NCBI GenBank assembly: GCA_000169115.1
Contig: AAVV01000007.1
Span: 62,001 to 126,000 of the forward strand
Direction: 5' to 3'
Length of the DNA: 64,000 nt
Source: a marine gamma proteobacterium HTCC2080
GTDB taxonomy: Bacteria; Pseudomonadota; Gammaproteobacteria; Pseudomonadales; Halieaceae
The notes beneath the pieces were generated by a model, which saw only the letters and a program-made list of their open reading frames with translations, was not told the origin of the DNA and did no database searches. Below are positions 55,963 to 64,000 of this stretch, one piece after another (the stretch's first letter is position 1; each line of letters opens with the position of its first letter). Position numbers and translations under genes: made by a program.

Positions 55963-57345
55963 ATGAACAAAGCAGAAGACAAGAAACAGGGTGATGGCGG
56001 CCGTTTTAAAGGCACGACATTTCAGGATCTCCTAGACCAGGAAACTGTCGAAGTTCCGGAATTTTTGCGATTGCAAAGCAATCCCCCGCTTGGCGATGAG
56101 GACTTATCGGTAGATCGCTATATTAGTCAGGAGTTTTTTGACCTTGAAAAGGACCGCATGTGGTCCAAAGTGTGGCAAATGGTCTGCCGAGAGGAAGACA
56201 TTGCCGAGCCGGGCGACCATCATGTTTACAACATTATCGACAATAGCGTCATTATTACCCGAACACCCTCTCACTCAATTCGAGGATACATAAACAGCTG
56301 CCTGCATCGCGGGCGCTGCCTTCGCGATGAGTCTGGGTCTGTCACTGAATTCCGCTGCCCCTTTCACGGCGCAACTTGGAACCTTGATGGCGAGTTTCAA
56401 GGCATACCTTGCCAGTGGGACTTTGATCACCTTGCTGATCGCGACATGGCCCTTCCCGAAGTGAAAACGGCCACATGGGGCGGCTTTGTATTCATCAACT
56501 TTGACCCTGAATGTGCGCCCCTCGAAAAATACATGGAGGTGATGCCAGAGCATTTCTCTCGGTACCCCCTCGAGAAGTACTTTAAAGGTGTGCACGTTCA
56601 GCGAGTGATGAAATGTAATTGGAAGGTCGGTGCGGAAGCTTTCATGGAATCTTGGCACACCCTAGAAACGCACAAACAGATACTTACATTCACTGGTGAT
56701 GAAAACTCTCAATACGATACCTTTGGCGCAAATGTCAGTCGCTCCGTGACCCCCATGGCCGTACATAGCCCCCACTTAAATAACATCTCAGATGAAGCGA
56801 TTATCAGAGACATACTAAAACTTTCTGGGCGAATGGCCTTGGACAGTGATGAAGGCGTAGAAATGCCAGAAGGAATATCTGCACGCCGCTATGTCGCTGA
56901 TATGAATCGCGAAATGTTTGAGGAAGCCTCGGGCCAAGATCTATCAGACGCCACAATGGCAGAGCTAGAAGATGCGATTTTATATAGCCTATTTCCTAAC
57001 TTCCAAGTTTGGGTGGGTTACAACGGCAATATTGTTTATCGATTTCTTCCCAATGGGGATGACCCCCACAGCTGTATTTTTGATGTCATGATTCTTTTGC
57101 GCTACCCAGAAGGTAGTGAACGACCTGACCCCGCAGATTGCATTGTAATCCCGGAAACTGAGTCCTTTTCATCGGTGCCTGAACTCGGTGCACTAGGCCC
57201 CGTTTTCGATCAGGATGATGCCAACTTACCTGCGGTACAACGTGGTATGAAGGCATCAAAAAAGGGCGCTGTCAGCTTAGCCAGCTATCAAGAGAGTCGA
57301 ATACGACACCTACATGCGACTCTAGATAACTATATTAAGTCCTGA
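55963..57345 (+). CDS. Rieske non-haem iron oxygenase, alpha subunit
   Basis: A 460-residue oxygenase with Rieske ligands Cys113-x-His115 and Cys132-xx-His135 (SCLHRGRCL and RCPFHGATW) and the mononuclear iron site in EAFMESWHTLETHKQ. ATG 55963 follows AGGAGAGG. It is in a plus-strand operon with DUF35, thiolase-like, ThuA-like and DUF3604 genes. It is about the same length as the one at 36622, and the two occupy the same place in parallel cassettes. Confidence 0.93.
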   Translation: MNKAEDKKQGDGGRFKGTTFQDLLDQETVEVPEFLRLQSNPPLGDEDLSVDRYISQEFFDLEKDRMWSKVWQMVCREEDIAEPGDHHVYNIIDNSVIITRTPSHSIRGYINSCLHRGRCLRDESGSVTEFRCPFHGATWNLDGEFQGIPCQWDFDHLADRDMALPEVKTATWGGFVFINFDPECAPLEKYMEVMPEHFSRYPLEKYFKGVHVQRVMKCNWKVGAEAFMESWHTLETHKQILTFTGDENSQYDTFGANVSRSVTPMAVHSPHLNNISDEAIIRDILKLSGRMALDSDEGVEMPEGISARRYVADMNREMFEEASGQDLSDATMAELEDAILYSLFPNFQVWVGYNGNIVYRFLPNGDDPHSCIFDVMILLRYPEGSERPDPADCIVIPETESFSSVPELGALGPVFDQDDANLPAVQRGMKASKKGAVSLASYQESRIRHLHATLDNYIKS

Positions 57346-57355
57346 GGAGGTCTTC

Positions 57356-58165
57356 ATGAGTGAAGCTCGAACAGCCGGTCGCATCAATGGCATCTTAGTT
57401 GCTAGCGGATCTTGGCATGATATTGATTTTGCCCGGCTTGAACTGCTCAAACTGCTTGCCGAGTTTGATCGTGTTCGCATTCGAGTGTTTGAGGATTATG
57501 AGAATCTCGAAGCCCTTGCAGAGGCTGATTTTTTGGTGAGCTATACCTGTAATGTGGTGCCCTCCCTGCCCGCTCAAGAAGCCCTTAAAAGCTGGGTTCA
57601 GGAGGGTGGACGCTGGTATGCACTTCATGGCACCAATTCTATTATCAGACTGATGTCTGACGGTATATTTGAAACACCCGATTGGGCGCCGCTCTTTGTC
57701 GATACCCTGGGCTCCATGTTTCGGTCACATCCACCCATCGAACCGTACACCGTGAACGTTGCCGATACTGACCATCCGCTGGTCGCGGGCCTAGAGTCCT
57801 TCCAAGCTACAGATGAACAATACTTGATGCAGACCTTTGGCGATCTCAAAGTGCTCCTAGAAACTGAGTACGGTGGCGATGCGCCGGGCTTCAGAGAAGA
57901 TCATTGGGAAAAGGCTAAACATCCCGTGTTTTACATAAAGGAACAGGGTAAGGGCGCCGTGTTGTATCTCACGCTCGGTCACTGCCGCCACCATTATGAT
58001 ATGCAGCCGCTGATGGACTACTGGCCCAACATCGAACGCTGCGCCTGGGATACGCCCCAGTTTTATGAACTACTTCGAAGAGGTTTGCAGTGGGCAATGG
58101 AGCCCGTTGATCAGGCCAGCTTAACCGCCGCCGCAGAGGCTCGCAAAAATGCACCGGAACTCTAA
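57356..58165 (+). CDS. ThuA-like domain protein
   Basis: The 269-residue product has a class-I-glutamine-amidotransferase-like ThuA fold: GGRWYALHGTNSI and DHPLVAGLESFQATDEQYLM, and GKGAVLYLTLGHCRHH near the end. ThuA proteins are linked with sugar-like substrates, but many are uncharacterised. It starts 10 bases after the Rieske stop and overlaps the DUF3604 gene by 17 bases, so it is part of the operon. The first cassette (34-40 kb) has no counterpart. Confidence 0.82.
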   Translation: MSEARTAGRINGILVASGSWHDIDFARLELLKLLAEFDRVRIRVFEDYENLEALAEADFLVSYTCNVVPSLPAQEALKSWVQEGGRWYALHGTNSIIRLMSDGIFETPDWAPLFVDTLGSMFRSHPPIEPYTVNVADTDHPLVAGLESFQATDEQYLMQTFGDLKVLLETEYGGDAPGFREDHWEKAKHPVFYIKEQGKGAVLYLTLGHCRHHYDMQPLMDYWPNIERCAWDTPQFYELLRRGLQWAMEPVDQASLTAAAEARKNAPEL

Positions 58166-60086
58166 CCAATACTTAGCAGGCCACACCCCAGAACCTGCGT
58201 CCCAACAACGGCGTAATAAACGTCTCAATGCACTCTGGATTGCGCTTGCAGTCGGTGCCGCCACGACTCAGGCATGGGCATCTACCCCGGGTGAAACACT
58301 AATCTCTCCATCTGCTTACTCCGCGCCAATCGCCAACAATGAGCGTCAGCTCCTATGGGGTGATACACACCTACATTCCAACGTTTCAGCAGATGCCTTC
58401 ACCCTTGGCTCGCGATTGGGGCCCGACCAGGCCTACCGTTTCGCTATGGGCTTACCGGTCACCAATGAATTGGGGCAGACCGCACGACTGCGTGCGCCCT
58501 TGGACTTCCTCGCAGTCACCGACCACGCGGAGTACCACGGCGTTTTTCCGCTACTGGAGGAGCGCGACGCCCAGCTAGATGGCTGGCCCTTAGGCCAGCA
58601 AATGGCTGACCTGCTTCAGGCTGACAAAAACATTGAACTTGCCAAGTTATTTTCGGATGCGATCCAAAGTACCGACCCGGCACTTCGAACGCCCGGAGCA
58701 CTTGTTCAGAGCGCTTGGCATGCCAGTATTGACGCCGCCGAGGCTGCGTATACACCCGGAGTCTTTACAACGTTAATCGGGTACGAATGGACATCAATGG
58801 TAACCGGTGACAATTTACACCGAGTGGTTCTTTTTCGCGAAGGCTCAGAACACACCCGTAAAGTGATTCCTTTTTCCGCTCAGGACAGCACCGACCCCGA
58901 GGCACTCTGGTCTGCGCTTTCCGACTATGAAGCTGCGACCGGCGGACGGGTTATGGCCATCCCCCACAATGGCAATTTGAGTAATGGCCGAATGTTTGCT
59001 CCGACGCGCAACAACGGTGACGCAATCGATGCCGACTACGCAAAACGGAGGCGTTACTGGGAACCGCTCTATGAGATGACGCAGGTCAAAGGAGACTCAG
59101 AGACACACCCAGCCCTATCGCCTGAGGATTCCTTTGCAGACTTTGAAACTTGGGACGATGGCAACATTACATTGACGACTGCAAAAGAGCCCGAGATGCT
59201 ACCCTACGAATATGCTCGCTCGGCACTGGGATTAGGTCTTGCTCATCGTGAGCAGCTGAGTGTAAACCCCTTTGATTTTGGCATGATTGGCTCCAGCGAT
59301 ATCCACACTGCATTGGCCACAACCGAAGAAGATAACTACTTTGGTAAATTCCTTCATGACGGCCCAGCCCCTGGTCGCACCGAGTTAAAAATGGCGGGCC
59401 AACTTCAACAAATTTGGCGCATGGTTTCATCGGGGCTCGCCGGAGTTTGGTCAACGCAAAATACCCGAGAAGCTATCTTTGATGCCATGCAACGAAAAGA
59501 AGTCTTCGCGACCACGGGCAGCCGAATTCGAGTGCGTTTCTTCGCTGGCTGGAACTTTGATGATGGCACCCTGCAGGACTCGCAGTGGACTCAAAAAGGC
59601 TATGCCCAAGGCGTTCCAATGGGCGGTCAATTACCGGCCACATCGGATGCTGACCTTGCACCTACCCTCATGATTAAAGCGCAGAAAGATCCAAATGCAG
59701 CACATCTTGATCGCATTCAAGTGATCAAGGGCTGGCTAGACGCTGAAGGAAAACACCATGAAAGAATTTATGACGTGGTGGCCTCAGGAAAGCGGGTACG
59801 AAATTCCTCTAATGGGCTCTTTGAACCGGTAAAAGACACGACAAACCTCGCCACAGCAACCTACAGCAATGCGGAGGGCGCGGCTCAACTCGAGGGAATT
59901 TGGCGCGACCCCGATTTTGAATTGAACCAAGCCGCGTTTTATTACGTGAGAGTGCTTGAAATACCGACACCACGCTGGACCAGCTTTGATGCTCTGCGGT
60001 TCCAAGAAGATAGGGCCGCGGGGGATGACGGTAAGCTGCAAGAGCGAGCTTACACTTCGGCCGTGTGGTATTACCCCGAAGGCTGA
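58149..60086 (+). CDS. DUF3604 protein (PHP-like metallohydrolase fold), exported
   Basis: A 645-residue paralogue of the protein at 34796. A signal peptide (about 28-45, cleavage near AWA) precedes QLLWGDTHLHSNVSADAFT. Possible metal ligands lie in the HxH pair, DHAEY, PHNGNLSNGRMF and SSDIHTAL. By eye the two proteins share roughly half their residues in the first 150 positions. The function of the family is not established. It is the last gene of the cassette. Confidence 0.88.
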   Translation: MHRNSNQYLAGHTPEPASQQRRNKRLNALWIALAVGAATTQAWASTPGETLISPSAYSAPIANNERQLLWGDTHLHSNVSADAFTLGSRLGPDQAYRFAMGLPVTNELGQTARLRAPLDFLAVTDHAEYHGVFPLLEERDAQLDGWPLGQQMADLLQADKNIELAKLFSDAIQSTDPALRTPGALVQSAWHASIDAAEAAYTPGVFTTLIGYEWTSMVTGDNLHRVVLFREGSEHTRKVIPFSAQDSTDPEALWSALSDYEAATGGRVMAIPHNGNLSNGRMFAPTRNNGDAIDADYAKRRRYWEPLYEMTQVKGDSETHPALSPEDSFADFETWDDGNITLTTAKEPEMLPYEYARSALGLGLAHREQLSVNPFDFGMIGSSDIHTALATTEEDNYFGKFLHDGPAPGRTELKMAGQLQQIWRMVSSGLAGVWSTQNTREAIFDAMQRKEVFATTGSRIRVRFFAGWNFDDGTLQDSQWTQKGYAQGVPMGGQLPATSDADLAPTLMIKAQKDPNAAHLDRIQVIKGWLDAEGKHHERIYDVVASGKRVRNSSNGLFEPVKDTTNLATATYSNAEGAAQLEGIWRDPDFELNQAAFYYVRVLEIPTPRWTSFDALRFQEDRAAGDDGKLQERAYTSAVWYYPEG

Positions 60087-60233
60087 CCGAACTGGCCAAA
60101 AAGCACTTACTCTCTAGCGATAAAAGCCAGTGAGAAAATGTGACAACAACCTAGTCTCACTTCGTCGCGCAGTGAAGTCACTCCACTGCCGAACTTCAGG
60201 CGGCTAGGTTAAGACCTATCGAGCAACAAACCC

Positions 60234-60260
60234 TGCACCTAGCAAAAGCGCGTAGGTGCA
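60234..60260. repeat. inverted repeat TGCACCTA/TAGGTGCA between convergent genes
   Basis: Perfect eight-base arms around an 11-base loop, between the convergent DUF3604 and NTF2-like genes. It could form a transcript hairpin that ends either strand, but there is no long T tract. Confidence 0.4.
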
Positions 60261-60290
60261 GCTGCACATCATACTAGCGCCTAATAACGC

Positions 60291-60698
60291 TCAGCGACTT
60301 TGCTTCGCTTTAAACGCCTCATGGGCTGCTCTCAGTGGTGCCGCATCGAAATAATAGGGCCTAATTTCACACACCTTTCCATCGCGGAACCTGAACATTT
60401 CGCAAAGGTGCGCAGGCTCAAGGCCGTCAGCGAATTCAAAATGAAGGATAGTCACCACGTAATCACCGCCACTGGTCATTTCAGTACGCACCACGTTGGT
60501 GACCTCAAGCATGCCGAATACTTGGGCATAGAGATCCCTCAACGCCGTTATACCGGTAAAGGTGCCGGCCATGGGCGTATCGTCGGCCTCTACTATAAAA
60601 AAGTCGTCCGTTAGCAGGGTTTCGCAGGTGTCAAAATCACCGACTGCAGACCGTTCGTACAGCCGGTTCACGATGGCTAGTTTCTCGTCGTCTGTCAT
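60291..60698 (-). CDS. NTF2/SnoaL-like protein
   Basis: A 135-residue cystatin-like-fold protein of the SnoaL_2-like type (MTDDEKLAIVNRLYERSAVGDFD, and ALRDLYAQVFGMLEV). Reaction unknown. ATG 60698 follows GAGGA ten bases upstream and lies 14 bases past the acyl-CoA dehydrogenase stop; the two are likely co-transcribed. Confidence 0.8.
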   Translation of the reverse strand: MTDDEKLAIVNRLYERSAVGDFDTCETLLTDDFFIVEADDTPMAGTFTGITALRDLYAQVFGMLEVTNVVRTEMTSGGDYVVTILHFEFADGLEPAHLCEMFRFRDGKVCEIRPYYFDAAPLRAAHEAFKAKQSR

Positions 60699-60711
60699 AT
60701 CTAAATTATCC

Positions 60712-61935
60712 TCACTGATTAGAAAATCGCTCAATAATTTGTTTACCCAAGGCCATTTGGTGAACCTCATCGGGGCCATCGGCCTGACGACACCACCGCG
60801 CGTAATTGAAGTTCTCGGCCATAGACCAATCCTCCGTCAGCCCGCCAGCACCATGCATCTGCATACACCGATCAATTACAGTCTGAATAACGAGTGGCAC
60901 GGTTGTTTTTGTCGATGCAATCATTGGAATTGAAGCCTTCACACCTTGATTATCGATCGTCCAACAGGTTTTCTGAACCAGCAAACGTGCCATCTCTATT
61001 TCTGAAAAACATTTGGAAATGTTTTCCCGGATCGACTGATGCTTACTTAGAGGGCGACCAAAAGTCTGGCGATCGGTAACCCGTTGGCAGGCATTTTCTA
61101 GGGCCTGCTGGCCCGCGCCAATTAGGCGCATACAGTGATGCATGCGCCCCGGTGCCAAACGGGTCTGAGCGATTTCAAAACCACGCCCCTCGCCTGCAAG
61201 AACGTTGTCTAACGGCACTCTTACATCATCGAACACAATTTCTGCGTGACCCAGAGGCGCATCGTCGTAGCCCAAGGTCGTAAGCGGTCTAATTATGTTG
61301 ACCCCTGGAGTATTTTTAGGCACTAAAATTTGACTCTGTTGTAGGTGACGACTGCTATTTTCAGGGTCACTTTTTCCCATAACGATCAGAATTTTACACC
61401 GGTCATAGAGCGCGCCAGTGATAAACCATTTTCTCCCATTCAGCACCCAAGAATCGCCATCTTTACGAATACTGAGCTGAACATTAGTGGCGTCACTAGA
61501 GGCGACTTGGGGCTCTGTCATCGCATAGGATGAGCGAATTTCACCTGCCAATAGCGGCACCAACCATTCAGCCTTTTGCGCCTCGGTACCGAAATTCATG
61601 AACACTTCCATGTTGCCGGTATCAGGGGCATTGCAGTTAAATACCTCTGCAGACCAAATCACGCGACCCATCTCCTCAGCTAAGGGCGCATACTCCAAAA
61701 AACTTAAACCGCCCTGCTCACTAAATTCAGCATGGTCAGGTGGCACAAACAAATTCCACAGACCCTGATCCCTTGCCTTACGCTTAAGTTCATCCATAAG
61801 TGGCAAGGGTGCAAAACGATTCTCTGCGGAAGCCAATCCATGGCGATAAGCGAGCTCATTAGGAAAAATAAACTCAGCCATGAAGGCCTTCAGGCTTGCC
61901 AATAAGGCTTCAGATTTTTCGGAAACAGTATGCAT
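60712..61935 (-). CDS. acyl-CoA dehydrogenase (ACAD10/11-like)
   Basis: The 407-residue FAD enzyme has SSYAMTEPQVASSDATN, KWFITGA, RQTFGRPLSKHQSI and the C-terminal MHGAGGLTEDW. It introduces a double bond into an acyl-CoA. The type resembles ACAD10/11 and phosphate-linked 4-hydroxyacyl branches, but substrate is unknown. ATG 61935 (MHTVSEK) is preferred to 61986. It is followed by the NTF2-like gene. Confidence 0.9.
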   Translation of the reverse strand: MHTVSEKSEALLASLKAFMAEFIFPNELAYRHGLASAENRFAPLPLMDELKRKARDQGLWNLFVPPDHAEFSEQGGLSFLEYAPLAEEMGRVIWSAEVFNCNAPDTGNMEVFMNFGTEAQKAEWLVPLLAGEIRSSYAMTEPQVASSDATNVQLSIRKDGDSWVLNGRKWFITGALYDRCKILIVMGKSDPENSSRHLQQSQILVPKNTPGVNIIRPLTTLGYDDAPLGHAEIVFDDVRVPLDNVLAGEGRGFEIAQTRLAPGRMHHCMRLIGAGQQALENACQRVTDRQTFGRPLSKHQSIRENISKCFSEIEMARLLVQKTCWTIDNQGVKASIPMIASTKTTVPLVIQTVIDRCMQMHGAGGLTEDWSMAENFNYARWCRQADGPDEVHQMALGKQIIERFSNQ

Positions 61936-62216
61936 AGTAGTTTGGACAACCCTTTTTAAAGCTGTGTTTTGGCAAATGTGTAGCATGCTTCACCAACATC
62001 CCACCCGACTCACCATTTTTTCGTTAATTTATCGTAATGGCCCAAAATTCTGAAGACCACCTCTATCTATCTACTTAACCCTGACCGCCGCCAACAGGCT
62101 CTTTGAAACTGTAAAACCCGGCATTGGGGCGCAGCTGTTTCTTCAGCACGGGCGGACTCAATGGATGAGACAACTACAGCCCTAACGATCAGGGCATCAC
62201 TCTCTCGTCGTATTTT

Positions 62217-62546
62217 TTATTCCTCCGGCGCTATCTCTAGAACCAAACCATTCAGCTCGGACGTCATGGATATCTGGCAGCTCAAGCGTGACCGACCGCT
62301 GTCGAAATGATCTGAATAGGTAAGCAATAAATCTTCAACCTGTTCACGAGGGGGTAAGCGCGACACCCATTCCTCAGCAATATAGACGTGACAGGTGGCA
62401 CAAGACGCACAACCACCGCAGGCCGCTTCCACCCCTTGGTCATTTTCAAAGAGCAATTGCATCAATGTGGCTTGCCCCGCGCTTTGTTCCAGCGTGCTGG
62501 TTACACCATCGCGCGAAATGACCGTGATTTTCGGTAAATCAGACAT
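62217..62546 (-). CDS. adrenodoxin-type [2Fe-2S] ferredoxin
   Basis: A 109-residue plant/adrenodoxin-type ferredoxin. Cluster ligands are Cys43, Cys49, Cys52 and Cys90 in ACGGCASCATCHVY and SRLSCQI; an extra Cys46 lies inside the loop. Such ferredoxins donate electrons to P450s, so the P450 at 43324 is a candidate partner. It is divergent from an AMP-ligase gene across a region rich in inverted repeats. Confidence 0.92.
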   Translation of the reverse strand: MSDLPKITVISRDGVTSTLEQSAGQATLMQLLFENDQGVEAACGGCASCATCHVYIAEEWVSRLPPREQVEDLLLTYSDHFDSGRSRLSCQISMTSELNGLVLEIAPEE

Positions 62547-62641
62547 CGTAAAAACATCTCCTAACTATTAAGCACCAGTAGCAAAGTCATTATCATAACC
62601 CTGAAGGCCTCACCCATTTGTAGCGTACAAAATCGGTAAAA

Positions 62642-62660
62642 GCGCTGTTCAAGGCAGCGC
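62642..62660. promoter_or_regulatory. inverted repeat GCGCTG-N7-CAGCGC
   Basis: Six-base perfect arms in the ferredoxin/ligase divergent region, nearer the ferredoxin gene. One of three inverted repeats in 80 bases. Possible operator. Confidence 0.3.
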
Positions 62661-62675
62661 GCAATCTTCATTAAT

Positions 62676-62694
62676 CAGTGGCACAATGCCACTG
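62676..62694. promoter_or_regulatory. inverted repeat CAGTGGC-ACAAT-GCCACTG
   Basis: Seven-base perfect arms eight bases upstream of the operator-like repeat at 62702. No T tract follows, so an operator or a leader hairpin is more likely than a terminator. Confidence 0.4.
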
Positions 62695-62701
62695 TTCGTG
62701 A

Positions 62702-62719
62702 ACACAAACAATCTTGTTT
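62702..62719. promoter_or_regulatory. operator-like inverted repeat with core CAAACAATCTTG
   Basis: It lies between the divergent ferredoxin and AMP-ligase genes, 155 and 112 bases from their starts. The flanks extend to a perfect ACAAAC-N6-GTTTGT repeat. The core keeps CAAAC, T and CTTG of the consensus family. Confidence 0.55.
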
Positions 62720-62831
62720 GTTTGCTTAATGCAGATTGCGATACCCTTGTAACACCACCCCACTGCGTCGGGCAGCTAAAAGCGGACGCTGATGCGATGA
62801 TAATAATAGGTTTAGGCGCGACAGGAGCTCC

Positions 62832-64000
62832 ATGTCTCAGGACACATATCGAAACACCACGCTAGCAAGGGCAGCCCAAAAATTGTCTCAGGATTGCCCT
62901 GACGAGATTGCTATACACTTTGATGATGGCTCAAACATCACCTACGGCGAAGCGTGGGCTTCCGGTGCAGCCCTCGCCTCGGCTTTACTTGCCCGAAAAA
63001 TAAATCCGGGCGATACCGTGAGCTTTCAGCTTCCCAACAGCCGATTTTCCGTCATTGTCATGCTAGCCGCGGCCATTGGCGGATTCGTCATAAACCCCAT
63101 TGTGCCCATTTATCGCAATAAAGAGGTGGGTTACATCCTGCGCCATGCGAAAACTCGCGCTCTTTTTATTCCTGCTGAATTACGTGGCTTTAATTACGTA
63201 GCCATGACTGAGCAACTTATGGGCGACTGCCCCGACCTGCGTCAGGTAATTTATTTAGGTGAATTACAAGATTTACCCGACAACTTTGAAACATTCAATC
63301 AGGTACTCGGATCAGGCAAAAATCAGCGCATAGATCCCGTTCAAGCCGATCCAGACGAGACCAAAATACTGCTCTACACTTCGGGAACAACGGGCAACCC
63401 CAAACAGGTACGCCACAGCCACAACACCCTTACCGCCGCCCTCGATAACGGAGTTGAAGGCTGGCAGCTAACAGACAAAGACCTCATGCTGATGCCCTCT
63501 CCAGTGACTCATATCACGGGATACGTTAATGGTATGGAAATGCCCTTTTTGACCGGCATTAAGACGCTGCTTATGTCTCAGTGGGATGTCACAGAAGCCA
63601 TCAAACTGATAGAAAATTACGGCGCCACCGCTTGCGTTAGCGCGACTCCATTTCTTAAAGAGCTGGTGGACACCTGTCAGCAACAAGGGAAGACCTTACC
63701 GGGCTTTCGTTTGTTTGCCTGCGGTGGCGCTTCAGTACCTTCAGCCCTGATTCATTCTGCTTGGGATACCCTTGATAATTGCCGGGCCGTGCGAGTTTAT
63801 GGCTCAACCGAAGTTCCTTTAGTTACTGTGGGTTTCCTGGGGTCCGAACAACGGAGTCTGGCCGCCGAAACTGACGGCCGAGTTGCCAACTATGACGTAA
63901 TGATTGTTGATGATCAGGGCAACGAGTTGGGCCTCGATAACGATGGGGAGATTCTAGCCAAGGGCCCCGCAATGATGCTGGGATACAGCGACAAGGAGCA
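62832..64000 (+). CDS. AMP-forming acyl-CoA synthetase, 3' end outside the window
   Basis: The reading frame is open from ATG 62832 (ACAGGAG five bases upstream) to the window end, 389 codons. It has the P-loop TSGTTGNPKQVRHSH, where the residue after PK is Gln in place of the usual Gly, and ACGGASVPSALIHSAW, VYGSTEVP and the AKGPAMMLGY region. The type resembles medium-chain and cyclohexanecarboxylate-CoA ligases. It is divergent from the ferredoxin gene and is expected to continue for about 130 codons. Confidence 0.9.
   Translation, partial: MSQDTYRNTTLARAAQKLSQDCPDEIAIHFDDGSNITYGEAWASGAALASALLARKINPGDTVSFQLPNSRFSVIVMLAAAIGGFVINPIVPIYRNKEVGYILRHAKTRALFIPAELRGFNYVAMTEQLMGDCPDLRQVIYLGELQDLPDNFETFNQVLGSGKNQRIDPVQADPDETKILLYTSGTTGNPKQVRHSHNTLTAALDNGVEGWQLTDKDLMLMPSPVTHITGYVNGMEMPFLTGIKTLLMSQWDVTEAIKLIENYGATACVSATPFLKELVDTCQQQGKTLPGFRLFACGGASVPSALIHSAWDTLDNCRAVRVYGSTEVPLVTVGFLGSEQRSLAAETDGRVANYDVMIVDDQGNELGLDNDGEILAKGPAMMLGYSDKE

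Noticed and set aside
61960-61990. GCAAATGTGTAGCATGCTTC as a seventh operator of the TetR-linked family
   Set aside because: Only CAAA and a TG step of the core agree; the CTTG half-site is absent at the right distance.
1-64000. tRNA or rRNA genes, insertion sequences, phage genes, CRISPR arrays, origin
   Set aside because: I looked for tRNA arms, transposase motifs, terminal repeats and regularly spaced repeats and saw none. A tRNA search program could still find one I missed.

Overview
The window looks like the chromosome of a marine, aerobic gammaproteobacterium. I would guess the Halieaceae (OM60/NOR5) or a neighbouring cellvibrionalean family, but this is inference from gene content and order. 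The block leuC-leuD-leuB-asd-fimV-truA has the order known from pseudomonads. Around it are rlmKL, plsC, many short-chain dehydrogenases, TonB-dependent receptors, quinoproteins and DUF3604 proteins. I found no tRNA or rRNA gene, insertion sequence, phage gene or CRISPR array.

Region 1 (1-14.5 kb) is core genome, almost all on the minus strand: truA (cut by the window edge and frameshifted), fimV, asd and the leucine genes with 1- or 4-base overlaps, rlmKL with two lipoprotein genes, a methyltransferase with a dienelactone-hydrolase-like gene, and plsC. A small SutA-like gene starts the plus strand.

Region 2 (14.6-18 kb, plus) holds an SRPBCC-SDR fusion, an epoxide hydrolase and a hotdog thioesterase. 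Region 3 (18-32 kb) has two TonB-dependent receptors. Between them lie a plus-strand operon (carboxymuconolactone-decarboxylase-like protein, PQQ dehydrogenase, cupin) and a minus-strand operon in which a periplasmic cytochrome c-PQQ dehydrogenase sits between the E1-beta and E2 genes of an acetoin/pyruvate-dehydrogenase-like complex. This suggests uptake, periplasmic oxidation, then cytoplasmic thiolytic cleavage of a small oxidised product.

Region 4 (32-64 kb) is an oxygenase-rich catabolic island: three Rieske oxygenase alpha subunits, a P450, a Rieske ferredoxin, an adrenodoxin-type ferredoxin, five SDRs, two MDR-type reductases, two AMP-forming acyl-CoA ligases, an acyl-CoA dehydrogenase, a MaoC pair, two thiolase-like/DUF35 pairs, two GSTs, three SnoaL/NTF2-like proteins and two DUF3604 proteins. 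Two cassettes are parallel: thiolase-like + DUF35 + Rieske oxygenase + DUF3604 occurs at 34.8-39.6 kb (minus) and 54.4-60.1 kb (plus). The apparent logic is ring or side-chain hydroxylation, CoA activation, dehydrogenation, hydration and thiolytic or retro-aldol cleavage. The substrate cannot be read from the sequence.

The best candidate for something undescribed is the regulation of this island. A single TetR-family gene (53.3-54.0 kb) lies among six intergenic inverted repeats with consensus AAACAAACNTGCTTGCTT, at 45.6, 47.75, 50.16, 53.26, 54.10 and 62.71 kb. They lie in front of, or between, most of the operons, including the TetR gene itself. A second 15-bp inverted repeat (CTTGTGCSTAACAAG) occurs at 31.8 and 42.7 kb, in front of the second TonB receptor and the ligase/MaoC/thiolase operon. 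This suggests two regulators share control of one pathway.
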